A DNA stretch of 64,000 bases from positions 242,935 through 306,934 of the forward strand of contig NZ_CAKMMF010000003.1 in assembly GCF_927798095.1 (NCBI RefSeq), in the 5' to 3' direction. Below, one piece after another: positions 1-8,347 of this stretch. Made by a program: the position numbers and the translations under genes. Position 1 is the first letter of the stretch. Each line of letters begins with the position of its first letter. The stretch is from Paenibacillus plantiphilus. GTDB lineage: Bacteria > Bacillota > Bacilli > Paenibacillales > Paenibacillaceae. The notes under the pieces are model-generated. The model worked only from the letters and a program-made list of their open reading frames with translations. It was not told the DNA's origin and did no database searches.

Positions 1-148
1 ATATCCGGTACTCCGATCCGCCTGGCAATTTATCCATACCGATGGCAGAAACGATAGCAAGGTGGGACAACTCCTTACTGTTCCAACAGCCCGACAATAC
101 GACAATACTTAGCAGCAGCCACGACAACAGGATCGGTTTCGGTTTCAT
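1..148 (-). CDS. Ger(x)C-family spore germination lipoprotein, N-terminal fragment
   Basis: Only the first 49 codons are present; the gene runs off the left edge. The peptide begins with a basic N-terminus, a hydrophobic stretch and a lipobox ending LSGC, followed by WNSKEL and then an AIGMDK segment. This is the usual start of GerAC/GerKC germinant-receptor lipoproteins, which are anchored outside the spore inner membrane and act with the GerA-type subunit. It starts 12 bases after the GerA-type gene stops and its ribosome binding site (AAGGAG) lies in the end of that gene, so the two are co-transcribed. The gap from AAGGAG to this ATG is rather long (about 16 nt), so an upstream CTG start cannot be excluded. 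The B-type permease subunit is not seen between A and C; it may lie beyond the window. Confidence 0.8.
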   Translation of the reverse strand, partial: MKPKPILLSWLLLSIVVLSGCWNSKELSHLAIVSAIGMDKLPGGSEYRI

Positions 149-159
149 GGACAGCTTGG

Positions 160-1713
160 CTACTCTCCTTTTGAGTCAGATGAGTCCTTCGAGCTAGCAT
201 TCATTGCTCTCCCCCATGACTCGGCTGCCTCCTCCTGATGAATCAAGCGCGAGCGCTTGATGAACGACCAACGCGGCATGCGAAGAATGTTGTCCTTCTG
301 ATCAAAGAGGCGAAATGGGGCAAACGGGGCCATATACGGAATTCCAAACGATTTCAGACTGCACATATGGGCCAATAGAACAATGCATCCCAGTAGAATG
401 CCGTAGAAGCCTAAAGTGGCTGCCAATATCATAATGAACAATCGGATTAAGCGTGCAGAAATGGCTACGTTGTAAGCAGGTGTGGAGAAGCTGGCAATAC
501 CAGTAATAGAGACGACAATGACCATCGCAGTGGATACGATACCAGCCTGAACAGCTGCTTGGCCCAGCACGAGCGCACCAACAATGGATACTGCTTGCCC
601 CATAGCACGGGGCATTCGCACACCTGCTTCGCGAAGCACCTCGAACGAAAGCTCCATGAGCATCGCTTCTATGAAAGCAGGAAAAGGAATGCCGTCTCTA
701 GCGGATGCAATGCTGATTAGAAGCGTTGTTGGTATCATGTCCTGGTGAAAAGTAATCGCTGCGATATAAACCGAGGGCAATAGCAGGGAGATTAAATAGC
801 AGATGTATCTGAGCATTCGCAGAAATATGCCGACATCGAAACGGTTGTAATAATCATCAGGCGATTGGAAAAATTGGGCGAATACAGTTGGCACAAGCAG
901 AGCGAACGGGGTCCCATCAACCAGAATGGCAACGCGCCCCTCCAGCAAATTTGCCGCAATTACATCAGGCCGCTCTGAATTATATATGGTGGGAAAGAAT
1001 GTAGCGGTCTGGTCCTGAATCATCTCTTCAATGGCGCCGGATTCGAGTACCGCGCTAAGATTCGCCTTCTGCAAACGGTGCTTGACCTCTTGAACGAGCT
1101 CATCATCAACCGTGTTTTTCATATACATAATAGCAACCTCGGTCTGGGTCTTCTTACCGAGCTTCATCTTCTCCAGCCACAAATCCGGGTTCCGGATTCT
1201 TCGGCGAACCAAGGAGATGTTTGTCGCTAATGTTTCATTGAAGCTGTCCTTGGGCCCGCGGATAACAACCTGAGTCGTAGGCTCATCTACGCCTCTGCTC
1301 TCTCCGCCTTTCGTGCCGCAGCAAATAGCTTCGGCGATTCCATCAATAAGAAGAACCGTATCTCCTGATAATATCGATGCAAGGACACCGTCCAGAGTAC
1401 GGGTAGTGCTGACCTCGCAGAGAGCAGATGCATGGTTGTACAAGAGCGAATAGACTCCCTCCTGTATTGTGCTGCCATGCGTTGTCAGGTCACTGCCGCT
1501 CCCTGCCAGATTCGAGCATAGCCCAGAATCGTTCATCATTTGTTTATCAATCAAGCCGTCGATATGCAGGGCTGTTACATGTGTCGTCGGACTGCTCGGA
1601 ATTCGAATGCTGCGCATAATCAAATCAGGACTGTTGCCAAGTCGCTGCTGGAGCTGTGCCAGTATGACCGAAAGCTCTTCTTGAAGGGATGATTCCTCTG
1701 TACTGGTTCTCAT
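160..1713 (-). CDS. GerA-family spore germination protein (A subunit)
   Basis: A 517-aa protein matching GerAA/GerKA in length and layout. About 280 residues of soluble N-terminal domain (including the conserved VAIMYMKNTVDDELV and LLEGRVAILVDGTPFAL-like segments) are followed by a C-terminal membrane region with roughly four to six hydrophobic segments (for example around residues 297-320, 375-410 and 425-450). In the family, A subunits of the germinant receptor sit in the spore inner membrane and act with B and C subunits to sense nutrients. The ATG is preceded by AGAGG at about 10 nt. The next gene downstream encodes the C-type lipoprotein. Which germinant is recognised cannot be told from sequence. 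Confidence 0.92.
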   Translation of the reverse strand: MRTSTEESSLQEELSVILAQLQQRLGNSPDLIMRSIRIPSSPTTHVTALHIDGLIDKQMMNDSGLCSNLAGSGSDLTTHGSTIQEGVYSLLYNHASALCEVSTTRTLDGVLASILSGDTVLLIDGIAEAICCGTKGGESRGVDEPTTQVVIRGPKDSFNETLATNISLVRRRIRNPDLWLEKMKLGKKTQTEVAIMYMKNTVDDELVQEVKHRLQKANLSAVLESGAIEEMIQDQTATFFPTIYNSERPDVIAANLLEGRVAILVDGTPFALLVPTVFAQFFQSPDDYYNRFDVGIFLRMLRYICYLISLLLPSVYIAAITFHQDMIPTTLLISIASARDGIPFPAFIEAMLMELSFEVLREAGVRMPRAMGQAVSIVGALVLGQAAVQAGIVSTAMVIVVSITGIASFSTPAYNVAISARLIRLFIMILAATLGFYGILLGCIVLLAHMCSLKSFGIPYMAPFAPFRLFDQKDNILRMPRWSFIKRSRLIHQEEAAESWGRAMNASSKDSSDSKGE

Positions 1714-1834
1714 GGCTGGAAAACCTCTTTACCTTTACTTGTTACTTGAGATTATTTACTAATTTAATTTAATTATTCCATCGATGAAGAGGAAGGTTAC
1801 CTGCACCGCACCAAGCACAACAGTCCTGTGTCCA

Positions 1835-2590
1835 TTATTGTCTCTTGGGCCTATTGCCCAACCACTTGTTCATAATAAATATCGCCAAGCCTATAAGAGC
1901 AAGCGAAATGTACACTTGCAGCATCTGATAGAGCGGGCTCGTCAAATCCCACAGTTTGAACAGCATTTGAGGTCCAAAATAAAGAATAGGGAAAAGATTC
2001 ATAAACCAGCTCTTCAAATACACGCTGATAGAAGTAAACATCAGAGCAGCAGCAACGCCTGTGACGACCGTTCCAGTCCCTCCCAATTGAACGACAGGCA
2101 CTCCCCAATACATGTCCGCCACCAGGACAATGACAAATCCGGCAAAGCCGAGAATGGCATACAGATAGATTATGCTGAAGCCCTTCCACCTCGACCGAAA
2201 GGAAGAGAGTCGGATAGAGTTAACCATTAGCGCAAGTCCAAGCAATAGAGCTGCTGGGTATCCAAAAATAACAATCCATGAGAACGACACATCCCCTTTC
2301 AACGCTTCGCCAAGCAGCCAAAATGCCGTAGCTCCCAACAGAAAACAGATCACATTGCTGACAATCTCTTTCTTGGATACAGTCATCTCAGCAGCCAACT
2401 CATCCGCATATGTCCGACAGTTTTTACCGAAAATCTGAACGACTGTTTTACCTGCAGCTTCCCCCTCCAGTAAATGTGCCTCTGCCTCTTCAATAAAGCT
2501 CTTGATTTCCTTCTCATTCACGCCCTTAGTCATCAGATAGGCGTTCAAGTCAATAAGAAAACGCTGACCTTCTTTGGAAATTCCATTCAT
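1835..2590 (-). CDS. PadR-linked integral membrane protein with N-terminal HAAS/DUF1129-like helical domain
   Basis: A protein of 251 aa. The first about 80 residues are a soluble, charged helical region (FLIDLNAYLMTKGVNEKEI ... YADELAAEM) like the domains found beside PadR regulators. The rest has five or six hydrophobic segments. The chosen ATG at 2590 lies one base after the PadR stop codon (TGAGATG) with an AGAGG site 8 nt upstream; the longer reading frame would start deep inside padR. Tight coupling to a PadR gene is typical of small regulator-plus-membrane-protein modules that respond to envelope stress or antimicrobials in Firmicutes. That role is inferred from context; no enzymatic motif is visible. 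Confidence 0.7.
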   Translation of the reverse strand: MNGISKEGQRFLIDLNAYLMTKGVNEKEIKSFIEEAEAHLLEGEAAGKTVVQIFGKNCRTYADELAAEMTVSKKEIVSNVICFLLGATAFWLLGEALKGDVSFSWIVIFGYPAALLLGLALMVNSIRLSSFRSRWKGFSIIYLYAILGFAGFVIVLVADMYWGVPVVQLGGTGTVVTGVAAALMFTSISVYLKSWFMNLFPILYFGPQMLFKLWDLTSPLYQMLQVYISLALIGLAIFIMNKWLGNRPKRQ

Positions 2591-2591
2591 C

Positions 2592-2945
2592 TCAGCCGCC
2601 TCTCTTCCCATCATTACTTTTGAATCTTTTATTGTGCAGCAAACGGTCCACACTGTAAGACAATTCATTCCAGCGTTGAATAAATTCGTCCAGTGCCTTC
2701 AAGCCTTCTTCTGTTAACCGATAATACTTGCGCTTTGGTCCTAAATCAGATTCCTTCAGCACACTCGCTACCAGCCTATCCTTCTGCATGCGTATAAGAA
2801 CAGGGTATATGCTGCCTTCACTTACCATTGTAAATCCATATCGGGCCAGCTTCTCCGTCATTTCGTAGCCATAGGTCTCCCCTTCCGAAATAACGGCAAG
2901 CAAGCAGCCCTCTAATATGCCCTTAAGCATCTGGCTAGACGACAC
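2592..2945 (-). CDS. PadR-family transcriptional regulator
   Basis: A protein of 117 aa with the PadR winged-helix pattern: LKGILEGCLLAVISEGETYGYEM at the N-terminus, then EGSIYPVLIRMQKDRLV (wing and recognition region), then RKYYRLTEEGLKALDEF. The start is taken as GTG at 2945 because GGGAGGAGG lies 9 nt upstream; the TTG at 2966 would place that site inside the gene. PadR proteins usually repress their own operon and dissociate on ligand binding. Here the likely co-transcribed target is the membrane protein immediately downstream. Confidence 0.9.
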   Translation of the reverse strand: MSSSQMLKGILEGCLLAVISEGETYGYEMTEKLARYGFTMVSEGSIYPVLIRMQKDRLVASVLKESDLGPKRKYYRLTEEGLKALDEFIQRWNELSYSVDRLLHNKRFKSNDGKRGG

Positions 2946-3136
2946 GTTGCTTATCCTCCTCCCCAACTAACTTGTTATACAAGCTAGTTATGCGCAAAAG
3001 CGCTGCTATATTGCTATGCAAGTTACCTGAAGAATAACATGCTGCCTCTTAGAACGCAAGCGGCAAACCGCCAATATGTGGTGTGCACTGTGTGCTGTAT
3101 TCCTTTTGGCGGGATCACTTGGGCTGCTAACAAACG

Positions 3137-3177
3137 AGGGCTGTCCCAATCGCATAATGCACGTTCGGGACAGCCCT
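3137..3177 (-). terminator. Hairpin terminator after the zinc-ribbon gene
   Basis: A perfect 11-bp inverted repeat (AGGGCTGTCCC at 3137-3147 and GGGACAGCCCT at 3167-3177). On the minus strand the stem begins 8 bases past the stop codon of the gene at 3185 and is followed by CGTTTGTT, a weak T-tract. Confidence 0.7.
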
Positions 3178-3184
3178 GACTGTT

Positions 3185-4570
3185 CTAAATCGTAGACTCC
3201 AACGGCTTTTCTTTGTATTTCTCAATCCAGTATTCATAGTAAGGATTGGTCCATGTCGTGTCATCATAGAAGACAACCTCTTTTACACATGCAAGCACTT
3301 TTTTGATGCCGTGGTCGGTATCCAGCGACCATCCGCTATTATCTCCGAACGTACCTTCAGGTACAATATTGACATTCTCCCCTTGACCAATAAATTCAAT
3401 GGCGCCATCAGAGAAATCAAATTGCCCTCTCACTCGTACTGGCAAACCGTTCGCATCGAATCCAAGCATAGATACGACGATATCCTTGATTTTTTTATCT
3501 GAATTATTTTTAACTTTTACTTGAATCATATCCGGGTACAAGGCCTTGAATTCATCGCTTTGTATGGCAATGCCGGCGCTCAGTATCGTTGCGAGCTGAC
3601 TCGTTCTGGCTTCTTCCATCTTCTTCTTCCGTTCTGCCTCCAGCAATATTGCATGTTCCTTCTCATAATCAGCTTTCTTCTCTATAACACCAGTATCACC
3701 CGGTACAACATTCAGCGCTTCATCAAGCATATCGATGGCTCCTGCAAAATCCTGAGCCTTAGCCAGACTCGCGGCATTCGCTGCGATTTCATTCTTATAA
3801 TCCTCAGAGGATTGCTTGACTAGGTCCTGTGCCTTGTCATAGTTGCGATCTGCTATGATAACAGCCTTCAGTTTAAGAAGACCCTCCTTGTACTTTTTCG
3901 CTTGAACCAGCTCTTCACCTTCTTTGAAGGCCGTTCGTGATCGGTCCAGCTCCTTCACATCTTTCAAAGCGGCGTTCGCTTCCAGCGCCATAATCTCAAC
4001 TTTCACAATCGTTTCAAGGTCAGCAGACGCATCCTCAAACGTACTCTTATTATCAATGAACGCTTGCTTTATCCGTTCGATTTCCGCTACGATGAAATCT
4101 TCTGCTTCCTGCTCCTTTTCCAAATTGCCATTGATGCCGTCGTTGTAAATTTCACTCGCTTCCGTATAGTTTTGATCCAGAATGGCAGCTTCGAATTTTT
4201 TGACCGGATTATTCAGGAACATATATACGAAAACCGAAGCAGCAGCGATCAGAATTACACTGCCGCCGATGATCCAAAATTTCTTCTTTCCGGCAGATGA
4301 TGCTGATGCAACTGGTCCGGATGGTCCTAGTGATGCAGATCCTACTGCTTGTGCTGATGATTCTGATGATGCAGATCCTGATGATGCAGATCCTGATGAT
4401 GCAGATTCTGATGATTGTACTGATGCTCCTAGTGATGCAGATTCTACTGCTTGTGCTGATGATTCTGATGATGCAGATTCTGCTGGTTTTGCCAGTTTCG
4501 GCTTGCCGCAGTTCCCGCAAAATGCGCCGCTCTCTTGAAGCTCGTTCCCACAATGACTGCAATAATTCAT
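3185..4570 (-). CDS. Zinc-ribbon single-pass membrane protein with Ser-Ala-rich repeat linker
   Basis: A protein of 461 aa. The N-terminus has a double-CxxC zinc ribbon (CSHCGNE ... CGNCGK). A low-complexity Ser/Ala/Glu linker of about 65 residues follows, then one transmembrane segment (about residues 98-118, after GKKKFW). The large C-terminal part is probably extracytoplasmic, with helical, TPR-like stretches (TEASEIYNDG, AKKYKEGLLKLK, AQDFAGAIDMLDEAL) and a final beta-rich domain holding DDTTWTNPYYEYW. This layout resembles the TcaA/YvbJ-like zinc-ribbon envelope proteins of Firmicutes. The second ATG (4570) is chosen because GGGGG lies 7 nt upstream. The gene stands alone between terminators. 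Its function is not known. Confidence 0.75.
   Translation of the reverse strand: MNYCSHCGNELQESGAFCGNCGKPKLAKPAESASSESSAQAVESASLGASVQSSESASSGSASSGSASSESSAQAVGSASLGPSGPVASASSAGKKKFWIIGGSVILIAAASVFVYMFLNNPVKKFEAAILDQNYTEASEIYNDGINGNLEKEQEAEDFIVAEIERIKQAFIDNKSTFEDASADLETIVKVEIMALEANAALKDVKELDRSRTAFKEGEELVQAKKYKEGLLKLKAVIIADRNYDKAQDLVKQSSEDYKNEIAANAASLAKAQDFAGAIDMLDEALNVVPGDTGVIEKKADYEKEHAILLEAERKKKMEEARTSQLATILSAGIAIQSDEFKALYPDMIQVKVKNNSDKKIKDIVVSMLGFDANGLPVRVRGQFDFSDGAIEFIGQGENVNIVPEGTFGDNSGWSLDTDHGIKKVLACVKEVVFYDDTTWTNPYYEYWIEKYKEKPLESTI
4297..4482. repeat. Trinucleotide-rich direct repeats encoding the Ser/Ala linker
   Basis: The linker DNA is built from short units of the type GATGATGCAGATCCT and GATGATGCAGATTCT, repeated back to back in the middle. 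It also carries a longer direct repeat of about 55 bp: a copy starting CCTAGTGATGCAG at 4326 and a second at 4428, about 102 bp apart and nearly identical. Because unit lengths are multiples of three, copy-number change would alter linker length without a frameshift. Confidence 0.85.
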
Positions 4571-4750
4571 GTACATTCCCCCTGATTGTATTCATCATGC
4601 TCTCTCTAAATCTACCTCTGCCATCCTTGAACTTATTCTACAGCCAGCAATACGCGGGTTATTAATAGGTATAATTGCCCACATCAGTACTAGTGTACCA
4701 TTTTTCCCGCAACTATTTATAGTATAATTTCTCAAAACGGCAGCAACAAA

Positions 4751-4819
4751 ACATGCACCGCCACAAGCTGACAGCAATGGCGACTACCCGTCCATTGGAT
4801 CAGTATGCGAGGTGCATGT
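4751..4819. other. Long-range inverted repeat downstream of the LuxR-type regulator
   Basis: ACATGCACC (4751-4759) and GGTGCATGT (4811-4819) form a 9-bp inverted repeat separated by about 50 nt, just past the stop codon of the regulator at 4837. It could be a weak terminator or stabilising 3' structure; there is no clear T-tract. Confidence 0.35.
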
Positions 4820-4836
4820 ATGGATTTCCTCCTATC

Positions 4837-5415
4837 TTACTCAACTAATTTATGCCTGATGGTCTTAAGTTGATTTTTAATTGTAAATGAGGATTTATGC
4901 AATGCTGCGGCTATTTGACTCTTATTCAAGCCCGCTTCGTTCAGAATATAAACTTCACGCTCCACCTGTGATAGATTAGAAAGCCTTTTCTTATTCTTCA
5001 ATTCGTTTCTTATCACCTCTGCGCAGTCTGAGTGTATCGACGCCTTGTTCATGTGGGATTCGCGAATAGCCGATACGATATCCTTCACATTCATTTTATG
5101 GATGAGATTCATGGCACCGCAAGCAATGGATTCGAGGATGATCCCTTTGTTCGTTGCATTCGTCAGTACGATAATCTTGATTCCGCTCATGCTGGATATG
5201 AGTTTGATCGTCTCCATCCCCTCATTGTATGATCCTGCCAGATCAATATCCATGAGTACAATATCAACAGGCTGGTTCTGTGCTGACTCTATGGCAGACT
5301 CCTTCGAAAATACCGTATCTACAAGCGCGATATCCTTCTCTCGCTTAAAAGCCTCATGCAGCGTGTTGATCCAGAATTTATCCTTCTCCACAAGTAAAAC
5401 TTTAATTGATTCCAT
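4837..5415 (-). CDS. Orphan response regulator, receiver domain plus LuxR/NarL-type HTH
   Basis: A protein of 192 aa. The receiver domain (residues about 5-120) has an acidic pocket (VEKD), the phospho-acceptor Asp in IVLMDIDLAG, a Thr in IIVLTNAT and a Lys in LIHKM. The C-terminal HTH (about 130-192) reads LSQVEREVYILNEAGLNKSQIAAALHKSSFTIKNQLKTIRHKL, like the GerE/LuxR group though slightly divergent. No histidine kinase is adjacent: the nearest is more than 700 bp away and pairs better with another regulator, so this looks like an orphan. Start ATG at 5415 has AAGGAG a few bases upstream. Targets are unknown. Confidence 0.88.
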   Translation of the reverse strand: MESIKVLLVEKDKFWINTLHEAFKREKDIALVDTVFSKESAIESAQNQPVDIVLMDIDLAGSYNEGMETIKLISSMSGIKIIVLTNATNKGIILESIACGAMNLIHKMNVKDIVSAIRESHMNKASIHSDCAEVIRNELKNKKRLSNLSQVEREVYILNEAGLNKSQIAAALHKSSFTIKNQLKTIRHKLVE

Positions 5416-5696
5416 CGAATATCGGATCTCCTTCAGAACGTCTACTGCTAGGGATGCCTGCTGCTGCTCTTAGCAGGTCCATATCTTTACATATTACACA
5501 CAATTACAGCTTCCCTACAACCATTACCAGTCAAACTTTCTCCTTGACCTCCCCTATAATAAAATAAGCGCCCTCTCCGGACGCTTTGCTTCATGCAGCT
5601 AGTTTGCGATTGCAGCGAACCATTCCATCACCTTCCAACCCATGAGTCCGACGGTTGCTCCAAACCTATTTTTTCAGTAGAAATGTATTTCCACAC

Positions 5697-5726
5697 TTGA
5701 CAATGATACACTTTGTATCATAAATT
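5697..5726 (+). promoter_or_regulatory. Sigma-A promoter of the XRE gene with an internal palindromic operator
   Basis: A -35 TTGACA (5697-5702) and a -10-like TAAATT (5721-5726) are 18 nt apart. The spacer contains a perfect 7-3-7 palindrome, TGATACA-CTT-TGTATCA (5704-5720). A repressor bound here would block RNA polymerase directly. The gene starting about 75 bp downstream encodes an XRE-type repressor, so autoregulation is the natural inference. The 5416-5696 stretch upstream shows no convincing gene. Confidence 0.75.
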
Positions 5727-5799
5727 ACTAGTAGTAGAGAATTACAGATTTTATAACACTAGGTCTAGATAATTAGTATGACGTAAGGAGTTTATATCT

Positions 5800-6123
5800 A
5801 TGACGATGGGAGACCGCTTGCGAGAGCTTCGTCTGAGAATGAATATTTCTCAAGAAGAAGTGTCCAAACAGATTGGTATTACACGCTCTGCTTACAGTCA
5901 TTACGAAATTAACAACCGGCAGCCTGTCTATGAAACATTGAAGAAATTGGCTGTTTTGTTTAACGTGTCGCTGGACTACATTATCGGCGGTGAGGCTCCA
6001 ATTCCAGATACGCAGGTGCTGCCCGAGACCGCCGAGATTATGCGAATATTGAATAGTATGGACTATGACAAACGTAAACGATCCATCGAGAAGGTGATGA
6101 TCATCCTTCGCCAAGCTGAGTAG
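5800..6123 (+). CDS. XRE-family (Cro/CI-type HTH) transcriptional regulator
   Basis: A protein of 107 aa. The N-terminal HTH (residues about 4-60) reads GDRLRELRLRMNISQEEVSKQIGITRSAYSHYEINNRQP, followed by the typical LKKLAVLFNVSLDYIIGG. The short C-terminal part (about 40 residues) is charged and may be a dimerisation or effector region. This resembles small SinR/SlrR-like or Rgg-unrelated Xre repressors. ATG at 5800 has AAGGAG 9 nt upstream. It ends 6 bp from the end of the convergently transcribed histidine kinase gene. The palindrome within its promoter suggests that it represses itself. Confidence 0.9.
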   Translation: MTMGDRLRELRLRMNISQEEVSKQIGITRSAYSHYEINNRQPVYETLKKLAVLFNVSLDYIIGGEAPIPDTQVLPETAEIMRILNSMDYDKRKRSIEKVMIILRQAE

Positions 6124-6129
6124 ACATCC

Positions 6130-8220
6130 TTACACTTGCAGCGAAGCAGGCAATGAGATCCAAATAACTGTGCCCTCTGCGGGGACGCTTTCCGCTTCAA
6201 TCTTTCCCTTGTGCGCTTCGACAATTTCTTTGGCGATTGCCAGTCCAAGCCCACTGCCCCCGTCTGCTGAATTGCGCGACATTTCTTTCTTATAGAACCG
6301 ATCGAAAATATGCGGCAAATGTTCGGCTTCGATTCCGCTGCCCGTATCTCTCACCCGCACGATTACACGACTGGATTCAAGCTCGTACGAATAGGTCAGT
6401 TTAATTTTGCCGCCCTCCCCCGTATGCTTGATAGCATTATAAATAATATTCGCAATGACCTGATCCATTCGGAACAAGTCCATCCGCAGCATTACGCCCG
6501 CTACATCCACCTGCTGCTTTCCTGAGGGGTCCTGTTCATACTCACTTTCGAATCGCAAGCCTTTAGCGCGCACATCCATCTCGAATTGCTCGCGATGCCG
6601 CTCCATCCAATCCTTCAATTGGACATGGATATAATCAAACATTAATTGCCCAGCCTCCAGCTTCGACAGCTCGAACAGGTCGCGGATAAGCCGATTGACT
6701 CCGCCTACTTTACCGAGCATCATACGGACATATTTATTGCGCTGCTCATCGGTTGTCACCATTCCGTCCTTCATCGCCTCCAAATAACCTTGCAACAGCG
6801 TCATTGGCGTTCCCAGATCATGCGAGATGTTCGTCATTAATTGTCTTCGTGAATTTTCCATCTTCGCCAGCTCACTGTTGGCCCGCTCCAACGTCTCATT
6901 CGCCCCTCGAAGCGCTTCCGTACGTTCTTCTATTCGATCCTCCAGATGAGTGTTCAGTTCACGGAGCTCATGAGATACCTGCTCAACACGGTGCAGCGCG
7001 CTGGAGAAGCGCGATGAAATAATAAACGACTGCATCAGAATGAAGAAAAATAATCCAAGCGGCACAAGCTGCTGATTGTTGAATTTGCTCCATTCATTAT
7101 AGAATAGCATGTCGTTCAGCACGGCCAATACAAACACCGTAAGTCCTGCCAGTACGTAAGGAGCTCCCTCCCGTTTGCGCACAACTGCAAGAATGAGTAC
7201 AACAAGCAGATAGATGCCGACAAGCATGACAAACAACTGATAAGCGATCAGCATTTTGGAGTACACAATGGCAGGAAAGGCCAGCACATACAGTGACAGC
7301 AGACTGCCCACCCCTATTACAAGCCGCTTCAAGATCTTAGGCATGTCATACGGGAACAATCTGTACACATACAAATATCCGGTAACCGCGCTGAAAGCAA
7401 ACGATATGTATTCGATCTTAAGTCCGGCCTCCCACGAAATGAATGGAAAGGACTGCAGCAAATACCCTTCGCCTGTAACCCCGATCCGGGTCGCAACGAG
7501 CAGACATAGCAGGCCAAAATAAAGGGTGAACTGCTCCCGCCGCCGGAACGCATACAAGCCGATATGATAAATCCCGATGATGAACAGGCTGCCGAGAATA
7601 ATCATATCCTGAGCCGATGAGCGCAGCTGTGAACCAACAATATCACTGCTGTCCCCCAGCTTGATATCGAGCCAAATACCGCCTTTGCGGTGCTGGAAAT
7701 TGGATACTTGCACAACGATTTCCAAGCGATCGGTTCTTCCATCGAACGAGACAATTCGCGGGAACTGCTCGGCGCTCGCTGTCTCTGAACTCGTACCGAC
7801 TAAACCGACAGTTGCTAATGGATTGCCGTTAATCCAAAGCTTATACGAGCTTGATATATTGGGCATGCGTAGCGCCAATACATTTGCTGTCGGTTCGATC
7901 CACACCGTAAGCCGATAGGTAGCATAGCCTTGTCCGCTCTTCACGCCGAAGCTCTCCGGATAGCTGTTCCATGATCCTGGGACATTCGCATAACGGATAT
8001 TCTGCTCCCTGAATGCCTCATTGGCATTGAGCAGCTCCTGACCATAGAAGGCCCATTCTCCGGTCAAATTAATCGCCCCGTCTTGTTGAAAAGACCAGTT
8101 GCTAAGGTCCAGCTCCCCCTTGACAGCTTTCGGCTTCACCTGGGTGGAAGACACTGTGCAGCTGCTGCATAAAGCGATCATAAACATAACGATGCACATG
8201 GTTGAAATGAGATGACGAAT
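6130..8220 (-). CDS. 7TMR-DISM sensor histidine kinase
   Basis: A protein of 696 aa if read from the proposed ATT start. It has a signal segment (RHLISTMCIVMFMIALCSSC, possibly a lipobox), then an extracytoplasmic beta-rich domain of the 7TMR-DISMED2 type (WSFQQDG...GEWAFYGQEL, VPGSWN). Seven membrane spans follow (about residues 195-400), then a coiled coil, a HisKA domain with the His in NISHDLGTPM, and a HATPase domain with N-box NIIYNAIKHT, DTGSGI and GGSGLGLAIAKEI. In this family the outer domain is thought to bind carbohydrate-like ligands. AGGAGGT lies 7 nt before ATT at 8220, whereas the first in-frame ATG (8199) is 28 nt away; the upstream residues restore the basic N-terminus expected of a signal peptide. 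It is divergent from an OmpR-type regulator, its likely partner. Confidence 0.9.
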   Translation of the reverse strand: MRHLISTMCIVMFMIALCSSCTVSSTQVKPKAVKGELDLSNWSFQQDGAINLTGEWAFYGQELLNANEAFREQNIRYANVPGSWNSYPESFGVKSGQGYATYRLTVWIEPTANVLALRMPNISSSYKLWINGNPLATVGLVGTSSETASAEQFPRIVSFDGRTDRLEIVVQVSNFQHRKGGIWLDIKLGDSSDIVGSQLRSSAQDMIILGSLFIIGIYHIGLYAFRRREQFTLYFGLLCLLVATRIGVTGEGYLLQSFPFISWEAGLKIEYISFAFSAVTGYLYVYRLFPYDMPKILKRLVIGVGSLLSLYVLAFPAIVYSKMLIAYQLFVMLVGIYLLVVLILAVVRKREGAPYVLAGLTVFVLAVLNDMLFYNEWSKFNNQQLVPLGLFFFILMQSFIISSRFSSALHRVEQVSHELRELNTHLEDRIEERTEALRGANETLERANSELAKMENSRRQLMTNISHDLGTPMTLLQGYLEAMKDGMVTTDEQRNKYVRMMLGKVGGVNRLIRDLFELSKLEAGQLMFDYIHVQLKDWMERHREQFEMDVRAKGLRFESEYEQDPSGKQQVDVAGVMLRMDLFRMDQVIANIIYNAIKHTGEGGKIKLTYSYELESSRVIVRVRDTGSGIEAEHLPHIFDRFYKKEMSRNSADGGSGLGLAIAKEIVEAHKGKIEAESVPAEGTVIWISLPASLQV

Positions 8221-8249
8221 TGCGATTACCTCCTATAAAAAAACGTCGA

Positions 8250-8279
8250 TTGCCCATCCCTCCCTCTATTCGATATAAT
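8250..8279 (+). promoter_or_regulatory. Probable promoter of the OmpR-type regulator operon
   Basis: TATAAT at 8274-8279 with TTGCCC at 8250-8255, spacing 18 nt, about 70 bp before the regulator start. It lies in the divergent region shared with the histidine kinase gene. Confidence 0.6.
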
Positions 8280-8347
8280 AGTCGGGGAAGACTGCAGAAT
8301 ATGCCGAAGCAATGAAGCGAAACTTCAGTGCAATAGGGGGGCTAGAG

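Noticed and set aside
4297..4665. Plus-strand frame rich in Met, Leu and Ile that looks like a membrane protein
   Set aside because: It is the opposite strand of the trinucleotide-repeat linker of the zinc-ribbon gene.
4837..8220. Pairing the LuxR-type regulator with the 7TMR-DISM kinase
   Set aside because: An OmpR-type regulator sits divergent to and directly beside the kinase, and an unrelated XRE gene intervenes.
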